64,000 bases of DNA from UBA7332 sp051657165. Lineage in GTDB: Bacteria; Bacteroidota; Bacteroidia; Bacteroidales; UBA7332. Shown here piece after piece: positions 8,676 through 17,273 of the stretch. Numbering within the stretch: position 1 is the stretch's first letter; each line of letters begins with the position of its first letter. The stretch covers positions 1-64,000 of the forward strand of contig JBOFKD010000243.1 of NCBI GenBank assembly GCA_051657165.1, read 5' to 3'. Position numbers and translations under genes: made by a program. A model generated the notes under the pieces. The model was not told the DNA's origin and did no database searches. It saw only the letters and a program-made list of their open reading frames with translations.

Positions 8676-10379
8676 ATGCGAAAATTTATTATCGGATGTA
8701 TGCTGCTTTTGTTAAGTATTCCGGGATTCGCTCAAAATACGAATCCGGTTAATATTTTTGAGGGATACACGATAAACAATATACGGATAGTATTCTTAAA
8801 TCCTCCGGCTGACAGCACCCTGACAGACTCGTACAGAAGAATTATTGAACAACAGTTTGTAATTCAGCGTGGAACGCCCTATAGTGCTACCATGGCAGGA
8901 TTCTACAACTCCAGAATAAATCTTCTGCCGTTTGTGGATCAGTCCACGATTAGTTTATCAAACGAAACAGCAAGCGAAGTGAGCATAACCCTTAATGTTA
9001 AGCTCTCAGAAAAGTCTGAACCCAAGAAAATCGAATCCGGATTTAAAGATAAAGCTGTTTTGCCGACCCTCATCAATACAAAACGCTTTTATCTGACACT
9101 CCAGGCTTCAGCTTCGGAAATGGCTTTTTCAAATAATAATGCATGGTTCGGTAATCCAACCGTTATGACAACCGGAAATCCTCTGGCTACAAATCCGGCA
9201 GGCGCAGGTATGACAGCCTGGCTTGAAGGTTTCGGAAGTGCGGGGATTTACAGTGTATTTAATCTGATTCCGAAAATACAACTCCATCTCTACGGGGGAG
9301 CGAGTTATATCGCTTCGTTCTCGGCAGGGAATGAACTCTTCACGACAAGAGCCCGCATTCATGGAGATGTTGAAGATGCCTTTATCGGTTTCGTAGGAGG
9401 AAATAAACTCAAGAATGGAAATAAGTACCTGTATAACGTCACTTACGGACGAAAGTCATTTGTCATCGGTGACGGATTTTTACTTATCAATACATCCATG
9501 AACGGGTATGACAGGGCTGCTCTGCAGTTAAATCCGCGCTGGGCCTCCAAGGAGCTGTTTACCGGGCTTTTTCAATGGAATAAGCTGATGTTTCAGGTCT
9601 TTAATGTAAAACCGAATGAGCTGGATATACTGAACTCCCACACTGTGCTTCGCGGACTGAATGCTCAGTTCAACGATCAGGAAGCCGGTACAGCGGGTTT
9701 TACTTTCATGACATCACCCAAATCCAACTTCACGTATTATTTACCCGACGGGACTATGCACAAACGAAAAGGACTGCAAGTTTATAACTTAAGGTATTAT
9801 CGTCTGCCAACGGATAAGCTCGGCCTGTTGGTAAAAAGTGAGGTGGCCTTTGAAAGGAATAAACATTTTGACATGAAGGCCCGGGCCTACTATATTGAAG
9901 CAGGCTGGCAGTTCAGAAAAACATTCGGCTCTCCAAATTTCAGCTATCGGTATGCTTCATTTTCGGGCGACAATCCCAAAACGAAAGCTTATGAACGCTG
10001 GGACGCCTTATACACAGGAGGCAATGGAGAACAATGGGTACAGGGCTCGAATATGTACAAGGTATTTCAGAACAGCAATGAGCGGACGCACCGGATACAG
10101 GCAATATTTGCACCTGCCAGAAAGATTCAGCTGGTTGGACAGTTCTGGGTTTTCATGGCTGATGAATACAATAATATCGGAGGTAATCCGGCCCTATCCA
10201 CCTTATCTTCGAAGTTTCTGGGAACGGAGTATAACCTGACCTTTAAATATTTCATATCCAGACACTGGTATTTTCATTTTAATACAGCTTACACAGTGCC
10301 GGGAAAAGGAATACGAAACAGTGTGCCTGATTCCAAAGACTGGTTTTCAATCATGGGATTCATCCGCTACTCATTTTAA
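8676..10379 (+). CDS. Outer-membrane beta-barrel with N-terminal POTRA-like domain (alginate-export-like)
   Basis: 567 residues with a signal peptide (1-20, PGFAQ). Residues about 28-112 (FEGYTINNIRIVFLNPP, then LTDSYRRIIEQQFVIQRGTPYSATMAGFY and a final VSITLNVKLSE) read like a single POTRA domain. From about residue 130 to the C-terminal aromatic residue (IRYSF) alternating strands with YRYASFSGDNP and YERWDALYTGG resemble the alginate-export barrel family. I infer a porin or export channel in the outer membrane with a periplasmic arm. It directly follows the exported SDR, suggesting a shared substrate or a delivery route. A perfect 16-bp inverted repeat follows as terminator. Family assignment is by pattern only. 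Confidence 0.7.
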   Translation: MRKFIIGCMLLLLSIPGFAQNTNPVNIFEGYTINNIRIVFLNPPADSTLTDSYRRIIEQQFVIQRGTPYSATMAGFYNSRINLLPFVDQSTISLSNETASEVSITLNVKLSEKSEPKKIESGFKDKAVLPTLINTKRFYLTLQASASEMAFSNNNAWFGNPTVMTTGNPLATNPAGAGMTAWLEGFGSAGIYSVFNLIPKIQLHLYGGASYIASFSAGNELFTTRARIHGDVEDAFIGFVGGNKLKNGNKYLYNVTYGRKSFVIGDGFLLINTSMNGYDRAALQLNPRWASKELFTGLFQWNKLMFQVFNVKPNELDILNSHTVLRGLNAQFNDQEAGTAGFTFMTSPKSNFTYYLPDGTMHKRKGLQVYNLRYYRLPTDKLGLLVKSEVAFERNKHFDMKARAYYIEAGWQFRKTFGSPNFSYRYASFSGDNPKTKAYERWDALYTGGNGEQWVQGSNMYKVFQNSNERTHRIQAIFAPARKIQLVGQFWVFMADEYNNIGGNPALSTLSSKFLGTEYNLTFKYFISRHWYFHFNTAYTVPGKGIRNSVPDSKDWFSIMGFIRYSF

Positions 10380-10383
10380 TGCA

Positions 10384-10434
10384 AAAAGATTCAATAAGGT
10401 AATACTCCCTGAGTTTTCCTTATTGAATCTTTTA
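10384..10434. terminator. Bidirectional terminator between convergent genes
   Basis: AAAAGATTCAATAAGG (10384-10399) and CCTTATTGAATCTTTT (10418-10433) form a perfect 16-bp stem flanked by A and T runs, so it can serve the barrel gene on the plus strand and the lipoprotein operon arriving on the minus strand. Confidence 0.85.
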
Positions 10435-10512
10435 TTTTGCAGATATTCCCGCTATTTTGCGGAAACCGCTCCGGACATACCCGGAAGCCGGAATAGTCAC
10501 GCAAACAAAATA

Positions 10513-11508
10513 CTATTTGTAAGTAATCGTACGTATCAGGATATATTTCCCTTCACGAGTTTCCCAATCAATAAATCCATTAACCGTTTTCTCTGTCCGA
10601 ATCCAGTTTTTAGATGGATCATAGTCGTAGATTACTGACATATCACCAATAAAATCGCCTGATTTATCCGTATTTTTAACCGACAGGAGATATGATGACG
10701 TATTGTATTTATATGTCAGAACAGAAGGATTAGAACCCGTTGTTTCCGATAAGGTAATATACCCCTTAGCATCATACTCACATAGGTTAGAAGAGGTGTC
10801 CCCCCCGTCTTCCGTCGTAAGCGTGCGGACAGATTTGAACGCACCGTTACTGTGATAAGTATAGGCAGACTCTACTGTTTGGAAAGGATCAAAAGCACCC
10901 GGCTGGAACAGGCTCACCAGCCCACTCTGAGGCTTGCTTTCACCCTTATAGAGATAGGTAGAAAGGCTTTTAGAGTATTCTGTCTGATTCGTAACGTGCA
11001 ATTCATCGTTGACCCACTCCATCAGAAAAGAATTATCCGAACTCGTTATCCCTGACACTCCTTTTATCAAAACCGGACTAAAAGGTTTGAGAGGAAGATC
11101 CAGCAATATATAACGGTTAATGCTACCGTCATAATGGAGAGTATAAGTCACCGGAGCGCTCCCCCAGCTGATGATTCTGATTTCAGACAACTTCCCGTTA
11201 GCATACTCATATTCGTAGTTCATCATATTCTGAGGTAACCAATAAGGAGATATTGATTGCCCTTCATAAACTTCGTAAGTATTGTACGCCGTTACATTTC
11301 CTCTGTTATCAAACTTACATTCAAACGAGAAATAGCTTTCCGAATCAATCTCATTGTATTCGGTAAATTTATCTACCATCCCTTTCATACCCATACGCTC
11401 TGAATCTGACTGATTCCAGAAATCAGACTCCTGTGGAACAGAATCAACAGGATCGGCTGAGCAGGAATAAAGAAATAGTATCGTAAGAATAATTGTAATT
11501 TGTTTCAT
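10513..11508 (-). CDS. Hypothetical lipoprotein with YD/RHS-like strands
   Basis: 331 residues with a lipoprotein signal (lipobox before C16, LYSCSADP), so it is anchored in the outer or inner membrane. The body contains recurring motifs such as YEYEYANGKLSEIRI, CEYDAKGYITLSETT and VIYDYDPSKNWIRTEK that resemble the YD-type strands of wall-associated/RHS-like and DUF4595-like proteins; no catalytic motif is visible. It is the last gene of the SusC/SusD operon, 53 bases after the LRR gene upstream. Its function is unknown; surface location and substrate contact are inferred from context. Confidence 0.75.
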   Translation of the reverse strand: MKQITIILTILFLYSCSADPVDSVPQESDFWNQSDSERMGMKGMVDKFTEYNEIDSESYFSFECKFDNRGNVTAYNTYEVYEGQSISPYWLPQNMMNYEYEYANGKLSEIRIISWGSAPVTYTLHYDGSINRYILLDLPLKPFSPVLIKGVSGITSSDNSFLMEWVNDELHVTNQTEYSKSLSTYLYKGESKPQSGLVSLFQPGAFDPFQTVESAYTYHSNGAFKSVRTLTTEDGGDTSSNLCEYDAKGYITLSETTGSNPSVLTYKYNTSSYLLSVKNTDKSGDFIGDMSVIYDYDPSKNWIRTEKTVNGFIDWETREGKYILIRTITYK

Positions 11509-11561
11509 AGGCGCTTTAAATTAAAAAACCGCCCGGAATAACCGGACGGTTTGTATATCAC

Positions 11562-13055
11562 TTAAAATTTATCTGAAAGAAAATTCGGGAAAATGTTAGA
11601 TCCGAATATCGCATCAAATTGTTCCTGCGTGAAGAACAAAAAATCGTATTCGTATTTATTTCCGTCCATATCTGTTTGTTTAGAGATCAGATTTGGCATT
11701 CCTGAACGATCTACATCAGCAGCAGTAAGTCCTGTATTGATCAGAGAAAGCATACGCATATTCTCTTTATTCAACTGAGGGAATGAGTTAAGACTGTTAT
11801 TGTCAAGAATCAGACAATCCAGATTCGTCATTGACTCAATGTCCGCTTTATTGATCGATGTAATTTTATTTCCTCTGATATGAATTGTTCTGTATTTCGG
11901 AGAAATCAATTCGTCAGGGAATGAAGTAAAACCACAATTGTCAGCAAAGATACCTCTCATATAAGACGACTGATTTCCGTAGCTAACAGCTTTCAGCGTA
12001 GCCGGCAAAGATGACAGATTTTTGTTACCCGAAATATCCAGTGTCGAAATACGGAACAACTTATCAAAAACGTCAGGCAGTGCAGTGATCTGTGTGCCAG
12101 CAATACGCAACCATGTTAACTGATCCAGATTCGCAATACTTGCAGGAATTTCAGAAATATTCTCATCAATAATATCCAGAGATCTCATATCAGGCTGAGC
12201 AGAAATGATATCCGGGAAAGAAGTGAATGCATTATTCTGCAGGAATACAGATTTAAGATCCATCTTTTTCATTGATTCCGGAAGCGAAGAAAGATTCGTG
12301 TTACGAATCATAATTCCACCAATTTTTGACACCCCGAAATTCTCAGGCAGTTCTTCCAGATTGTTATCACAAATAATCAGATTTTCCAGAGAAGGGAGAT
12401 TGACAATTGCCGATGAAAGCTTCTTCATAGGTTTGAATGCACTATCAAGTGTCAAAGCAACCAGATACATCGGATTATCATACTCGTCTGTCTCGAACTC
12501 AAGACCTTCCCATTTTAACCATTCCGTCTTTCCGTTCCATGTAGCAGGCCACAAAGAGCTGTCAGGACCGAAAGCTTCCGTACATATAGCATACAGCGTG
12601 TTGCGAAGGTTATTCGGTGCCAGAATGTTTTTCACATTCACTGGCATCACAAAGTCTGATGACTGACCCGCTTCCACAACGAATGTGTTATTCTTATCAG
12701 GCTCAGTCGTTGCGATCAATGTTGCTGTATTATCAAATGCCAGATAACGTACAAGACGGTAAGCACCTTCGTTAAGAAAAACAGCTTTAGAGCTTAATGA
12801 GTCAGAAGAACCGGTCATCTGCAAACTTGGCAACTCAATTCTTTCACCATCTTTTTCAAGCGTGATCTTTACAGAAGCAATATCTTCAAGATCCTTAATG
12901 TCATAAGTTGTGATCTTTAAAAACTTAAAGTTCACAGCACCCTGACCTGCTCCCATTCCGGCTTCTGCAATCTCATCACTGCATGAAGTAGTAAGGAATG
13001 TCATGCTGCAAAGAAGCAGCATGAACATATATAATTTGTTTAATCCTTTGATCAT
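11562..13055 (-). CDS. Surface leucine-rich-repeat lipoprotein (DUF4458-like N-terminus)
   Basis: 497 residues from the ATG at 13053-13055, chosen because it opens the lipoprotein signal (lipobox before C25, LTTSCSDE); a start at 13088 would overlap the upstream stop. Residues about 40-190 form a beta-rich domain seen also in the larger LRR protein of this operon (DUF4458-like). From about 200 to 460 there are leucine-rich repeats of the LxxLxLxxNxLxxLP kind, for example LENLIICDNNLEELP and LTWLRIAGTQITALP. LRR proteins bind other proteins or glycans. Lying in a SusCD operon, it is probably displayed on the cell surface; its ligand is unknown. Confidence 0.82.
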   Translation of the reverse strand: MIKGLNKLYMFMLLLCSMTFLTTSCSDEIAEAGMGAGQGAVNFKFLKITTYDIKDLEDIASVKITLEKDGERIELPSLQMTGSSDSLSSKAVFLNEGAYRLVRYLAFDNTATLIATTEPDKNNTFVVEAGQSSDFVMPVNVKNILAPNNLRNTLYAICTEAFGPDSSLWPATWNGKTEWLKWEGLEFETDEYDNPMYLVALTLDSAFKPMKKLSSAIVNLPSLENLIICDNNLEELPENFGVSKIGGIMIRNTNLSSLPESMKKMDLKSVFLQNNAFTSFPDIISAQPDMRSLDIIDENISEIPASIANLDQLTWLRIAGTQITALPDVFDKLFRISTLDISGNKNLSSLPATLKAVSYGNQSSYMRGIFADNCGFTSFPDELISPKYRTIHIRGNKITSINKADIESMTNLDCLILDNNSLNSFPQLNKENMRMLSLINTGLTAADVDRSGMPNLISKQTDMDGNKYEYDFLFFTQEQFDAIFGSNIFPNFLSDKF

Positions 13056-13080
13056 TTTAATGAATTTGGGAAATTTGTGA

Positions 13081-14604
13081 TTAATCATTTAGCGGACAAT
13101 CCGGAACACGATTTGGTACATTAGTGAATCCCGGACGATCACCGTTTGAATCTTTTATACCTTCCTGATTAAAGATAAATGTAAACGGATTCCAACATCC
13201 CAGGTAAGGGTGTTTCAATATCCATTCAGGGATAGTTCCTGACAAGAAGTTATAATTCAGCGTCAATCGTTTCAGGTTAGGCATTGAGCCTACCGGCACA
13301 TCAGGAATTGATCCTACAAAATAGTTGGTAGCAAGCTCCAGATATTCCAGATTATCTAACGTAAATAATTCGGCCGGTAGTTCTCCTGTCAAACCTGGGA
13401 TTTCACCATATGATAAATCGTTCACATCCTGTCTGCGGCAACCCGATAATGAGAAAGCTTTCAGATTAGGAAGATTGCGAAGAATATCCATCGGAATCTC
13501 CGGTAAATGATTCGAGCTTAGATTTATCTCTTCCAGAGATTTCATATTAGCCATCTCTTTCGGTAATTTAGAAATACCGTAAGCGAACAGGTTCAGGAAT
13601 TTCAGGTTCTCTAGTTCGCAAACCTCAGGTGTAAGTTCAATGCTTTTCAAGTAACTGTTTGTGTTACTGCGCACTGACAGGAACTCAAGTTTAGAAAGGA
13701 ATTTCACCTGGTAAGGTAGTGATTCTTCTGTATCAATGATAAACAAGTTAAGTCCTGTCACACGGAATTCTGTCTGCCCTGCATCACCATTCTCAACAGG
13801 GAATTCAGCCAGTCTTACCACATCCCAGTTCAGCATATTCTTTCCTGAAAGAGACGGATCATACGTACGCAGCGTACGACAGATAGCTAATACAGCCAGC
13901 GAGTCACCTTCACGCGAAGGAATGATCTTCGGAGCTGCCTCCTGACGGATATTCAATTCACCCGGAACGGCTTCTTTGTCTTTATCCAAAGCCGGAACTA
14001 ATTTGATGTTTGCGATACGCTCATCAAAATTGGTATTAATTCCATACTTCACACGAAGAGTACGCGGACGGGGAACAGAAGATACATAAGCATCTTTTTT
14101 CGTAATATCCACCCAGCTAACATCTCCCGGCATATCAATATTGAATTCCACGTTAGCAGTCACAACAACATCGATAAATGCTTTATCCGAACGTTCGTAA
14201 TCAGGCACTACGTATTCCGGTTCTTCCACACGAATCACCTTTTCGAATCCAAATTGCTTCACGTTAATCTGACGTGCCTGAGATCCTGAATGAAAAGTCA
14301 GAATACCATCACGTTCCTTGTATAAGTAGCTCGTATCTACCCGTAGTTCAACTTCAGTAGAACCTAATCCGTTACCCGGAGACACAAGACACCACTCCAC
14401 ATTAGACTCTACAGTCCATGCTTCAGATGCACTAATCTTAATTCCGGCATGCCCGCCATCAGCACCAAACTGAACTGCTGACTCCGAAATTGAAAATTCT
14501 TCTTTCACGCCTACCTCTTCCTTGCACGAATATGCAGCGAACAAAAGAGATGAAATAGCCGCAGAAAAAGCTATATTTCGAAATAATGTATTTACAAATT
14601 TCAT
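13081..14604 (-). CDS. BACON plus leucine-rich-repeat surface lipoprotein
   Basis: 507 residues from the ATG at 14602-14604, where the lipoprotein signal begins (lipobox before C27, AAYSCKEE); the longer frame adds 16 unlikely residues. Two BACON-type Ig-like domains cover about 38-118 (hallmarks EAWTVESNVEWCLVSPGNG) and 125-225 (VEFNIDMPGDVSWVDI). Residues about 290-470 hold LRRs of plant-like type, with LTGELPAELFTLDNLEYLEL and LSGTIPEWIL. BACON domains are common spacers or ligand modules in Bacteroidetes surface proteins. It sits between two other LRR genes of the operon, 54 bases from the upstream one and 25 from the downstream one. Confidence 0.83.
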   Translation of the reverse strand: MKFVNTLFRNIAFSAAISSLLFAAYSCKEEVGVKEEFSISESAVQFGADGGHAGIKISASEAWTVESNVEWCLVSPGNGLGSTEVELRVDTSYLYKERDGILTFHSGSQARQINVKQFGFEKVIRVEEPEYVVPDYERSDKAFIDVVVTANVEFNIDMPGDVSWVDITKKDAYVSSVPRPRTLRVKYGINTNFDERIANIKLVPALDKDKEAVPGELNIRQEAAPKIIPSREGDSLAVLAICRTLRTYDPSLSGKNMLNWDVVRLAEFPVENGDAGQTEFRVTGLNLFIIDTEESLPYQVKFLSKLEFLSVRSNTNSYLKSIELTPEVCELENLKFLNLFAYGISKLPKEMANMKSLEEINLSSNHLPEIPMDILRNLPNLKAFSLSGCRRQDVNDLSYGEIPGLTGELPAELFTLDNLEYLELATNYFVGSIPDVPVGSMPNLKRLTLNYNFLSGTIPEWILKHPYLGCWNPFTFIFNQEGIKDSNGDRPGFTNVPNRVPDCPLND

Positions 14605-14658
14605 TGATTCATATTTTTTGAGAGAGTTAGTCTTCCGGCGGAAGACTAACATCTTTAT

Positions 14659-17202
14659 TTAGTTTTGAAAATTCACGTCCTGATCTTCGTCAAACAATAG
14701 TTTGAATGTTCCTTCCAGCATTTCGCGGAAGATATCGTAAGGAACCGTAATACTGATATTAGTATTCCCCTGAATAGCCAGATAATTCAGCATCACAGGG
14801 AAATTTGAGACTTTACGGATATCATTATTACTTATATCCAGCACACGAAGCGTAGGTTGCTGATCAACACCTTCAGGCCATTCTCTCAAAGATTTCTTGC
14901 CTGTCTGACGGTCATACTGATCAGAGATTCTTAGTTCAGCCAACTGACAGTAAAGTACGGCATAAGGGAAACGCGCGAAGCTGTTGAAACTCAAATCCAG
15001 ACCTGTAAGATAAGGTAATGTCTTCAAATCAAATTCAGCCGGAATATACTTCAGGTTGTTTCCTTTCATCTCCAGAGCAGACAAAGACTTGAAGTCTTCA
15101 ATAGACGCAGGAGAAATCGAGTCTATCTGATTGTTTGTCATTCTCAGGAAGTTCACCGTAGAAGTTGTTTTTGAAAATTCTTCCGGGAATTTCGTCAATT
15201 TATTCGCATTCAGATTCAGAATCTCAATGTTTACTCCTTTGAAATTATCAGAGAATGAAGAGATCTGATTTCCTTCCAGACTCACTTCCTCCACCTGAAA
15301 TTTCGATTTAGAAGAAAACAGATTCGGGAATGTCGTTATCTGATTATTATCAGCCAGTAATTTCTCTAAATCATCTGTTACAAACCAGTTATCAGGAATA
15401 TGTTTGATTTTATTATCATTCAATAAACACTGAACCAAAGAAACATCAGGACCTAACATTGGAAGAGTTTCAATCTTATTTGCAGAAAAATCAAGTAAAC
15501 CAAGATTTACCATTTTTGAAAGATTCTCAGGCAACGTAGTCAATGAGTTCTCATTCATGTAAAGAATCTGCATCGTTTTATTAGATCCTGATTCACAAAA
15601 ACGCTCAAAAGAGTCCATGAATTTAGGATAATCAAGACCTTTGATTCTTGAAAAGTTAAACGCTACAAGATTTTCCATACGCGTAACACATTCAGGAATC
15701 TGAGTCATAGACAGGCTGTACAACTCAAGATCTGTCAGATTCGGTAGCTCACTTAATGATTCCGGAAGATCTGTTACAAGGTTGTTTGCTACGGTCAAAA
15801 CACTTAGTTGCTTACATTTAGAGATTTCAGGAGAAATACCCGTAATACGGTTAGAATATCCTGTATGATCATGCGCGAAATAAGGACGTGCATATTTCAT
15901 TGAAGCTGAAGCTCCGGAGGATTTGTATGAAATAGAAGATGCTTTGGCCGGATATCTTAGCTTGATCGCTTCTTTCGCAATATCAAGTCTGTTTGCAAAG
16001 ATATCTACACCCTGACGTTGCAGTTCTGACTTATCAACAACCAGCATTCCTTGTTCCGGATCAATCTGTGCAGCATCAGAGTGATTACCCAGATACAGAT
16101 TTTGAAGTTCCGTAAGCTGACCGATCTCATCAGGAAGCATACCTTTTGGATTAAACCCACCGATTGTCATTGCAGTAACACGACCACGACCATCCAGTGT
16201 AACCCCCGGCTGAGCTCCCCACATATCTAACGGACGAGGAGTACCATCTGAATATCTGAATAACCAGTTTGCACCTTCTTTAAAGCCCATACCATTCCAG
16301 TACCAGTTTTCACCATCCATCTTTTTCCAGATGTTGTAAAGAGCAATGTAGTCATTGAAAGCCGGAGTTAACGGCATATCAATAGAAACGGTGTCTCTGC
16401 TATGAATCTGATTTTTGATTTCAATAGAAGATGGCTGGTCAATCACCATAATCAGCTTTTTATTCTTATCCAGAAGTCTTACCTGATTAACGGTATAATT
16501 GTTTTCGCGCAAAGAGATAGTATCCGTATGGAACAGATAATCATTCTTCGCTCTCCATGTTTTGAAAACATATTCTCTTGTTGGTCCGCTCAATCCGGCT
16601 TTCATATCAACCTGAACAGATGCGATCTGATTGTAGTTAAAGTTATCCGGATCATACCCTGCACGTGACGGCTGAATATTCGAGAAATCCTTTCCGATAA
16701 TTAAAGATAGTTTTCCTCTAAGCTGAGCAACAATATCCAATGCTACCAACGTTAGTTTTTGTTCCTCAACTACGAAGTTCATTGGTTCATCCGGCTCGCC
16801 TTCCTGAAGTACCGGTGCTTTGTCTCCGGCAGTAGACCCTTCTACGTATTCACCATAGATGCGGTAAGCAGTCAGGGTGTAGTTACCGGTCAGTAGTTGC
16901 ATTGACTCTGAGCTCAATCCAAATTCCGCAGCATCATCACTTACTGAAAGTAAATTTAAGGTCTGAGTAATCTGACGGTTATCAAACAATAAATCAACTT
17001 GTACTTTTTTTGCATCCTTCAGGTTCTCCAGTTCATTTCCGGCTGTAATACCTTTAGACTGAGCTTTGGTAAGTTTCAGCTGGAAATATCCGAAGGCCTG
17101 ATTAGTTTTGCTCAACTCATTGTCGTCTGTACATGCCGGAATAAGGATCAGGCATGCAAGAAGACAGATAAGCAAATTTATATTCTTTACTATTTTTTTC
17201 AT
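14659..17202 (-). CDS. Large leucine-rich-repeat surface lipoprotein (DUF4458-like N-terminus)
   Basis: 847 residues with a lipoprotein signal (lipobox before C24, IPACTDDN). The N-terminal about 280 residues contain beta-rich modules (GYFQLKLTKAQSKG, then VQVDLLFDNRQITQTLNLL) like those of the smaller LRR paralogue. Residues about 280-345 include a MDGENWYWNGMGFKEGANW segment typical of the cap before LRR arrays. About 15-20 LRRs follow to residue 800, such as LQNLYLGNHSD, LTDLELYSLSMTQIPE and LSALEMKGNNLKYIP. Most likely a surface binding protein; the ligand is unknown. It is the third accessory gene after susCD. Confidence 0.83.
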   Translation of the reverse strand: MKKIVKNINLLICLLACLILIPACTDDNELSKTNQAFGYFQLKLTKAQSKGITAGNELENLKDAKKVQVDLLFDNRQITQTLNLLSVSDDAAEFGLSSESMQLLTGNYTLTAYRIYGEYVEGSTAGDKAPVLQEGEPDEPMNFVVEEQKLTLVALDIVAQLRGKLSLIIGKDFSNIQPSRAGYDPDNFNYNQIASVQVDMKAGLSGPTREYVFKTWRAKNDYLFHTDTISLRENNYTVNQVRLLDKNKKLIMVIDQPSSIEIKNQIHSRDTVSIDMPLTPAFNDYIALYNIWKKMDGENWYWNGMGFKEGANWLFRYSDGTPRPLDMWGAQPGVTLDGRGRVTAMTIGGFNPKGMLPDEIGQLTELQNLYLGNHSDAAQIDPEQGMLVVDKSELQRQGVDIFANRLDIAKEAIKLRYPAKASSISYKSSGASASMKYARPYFAHDHTGYSNRITGISPEISKCKQLSVLTVANNLVTDLPESLSELPNLTDLELYSLSMTQIPECVTRMENLVAFNFSRIKGLDYPKFMDSFERFCESGSNKTMQILYMNENSLTTLPENLSKMVNLGLLDFSANKIETLPMLGPDVSLVQCLLNDNKIKHIPDNWFVTDDLEKLLADNNQITTFPNLFSSKSKFQVEEVSLEGNQISSFSDNFKGVNIEILNLNANKLTKFPEEFSKTTSTVNFLRMTNNQIDSISPASIEDFKSLSALEMKGNNLKYIPAEFDLKTLPYLTGLDLSFNSFARFPYAVLYCQLAELRISDQYDRQTGKKSLREWPEGVDQQPTLRVLDISNNDIRKVSNFPVMLNYLAIQGNTNISITVPYDIFREMLEGTFKLLFDEDQDVNFQN

Positions 17203-17273
17203 TGATTCTCTTAAATGAAGGAGAGAAGCCCTCTCCTTCTTTTATAAATACATTATTAAATAATAATAATCTC

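Noticed and set aside
13056..13088. Longer start of the LRR lipoprotein gene
   Set aside because: It would overlap the upstream stop and precede the signal peptide by 11 residues.
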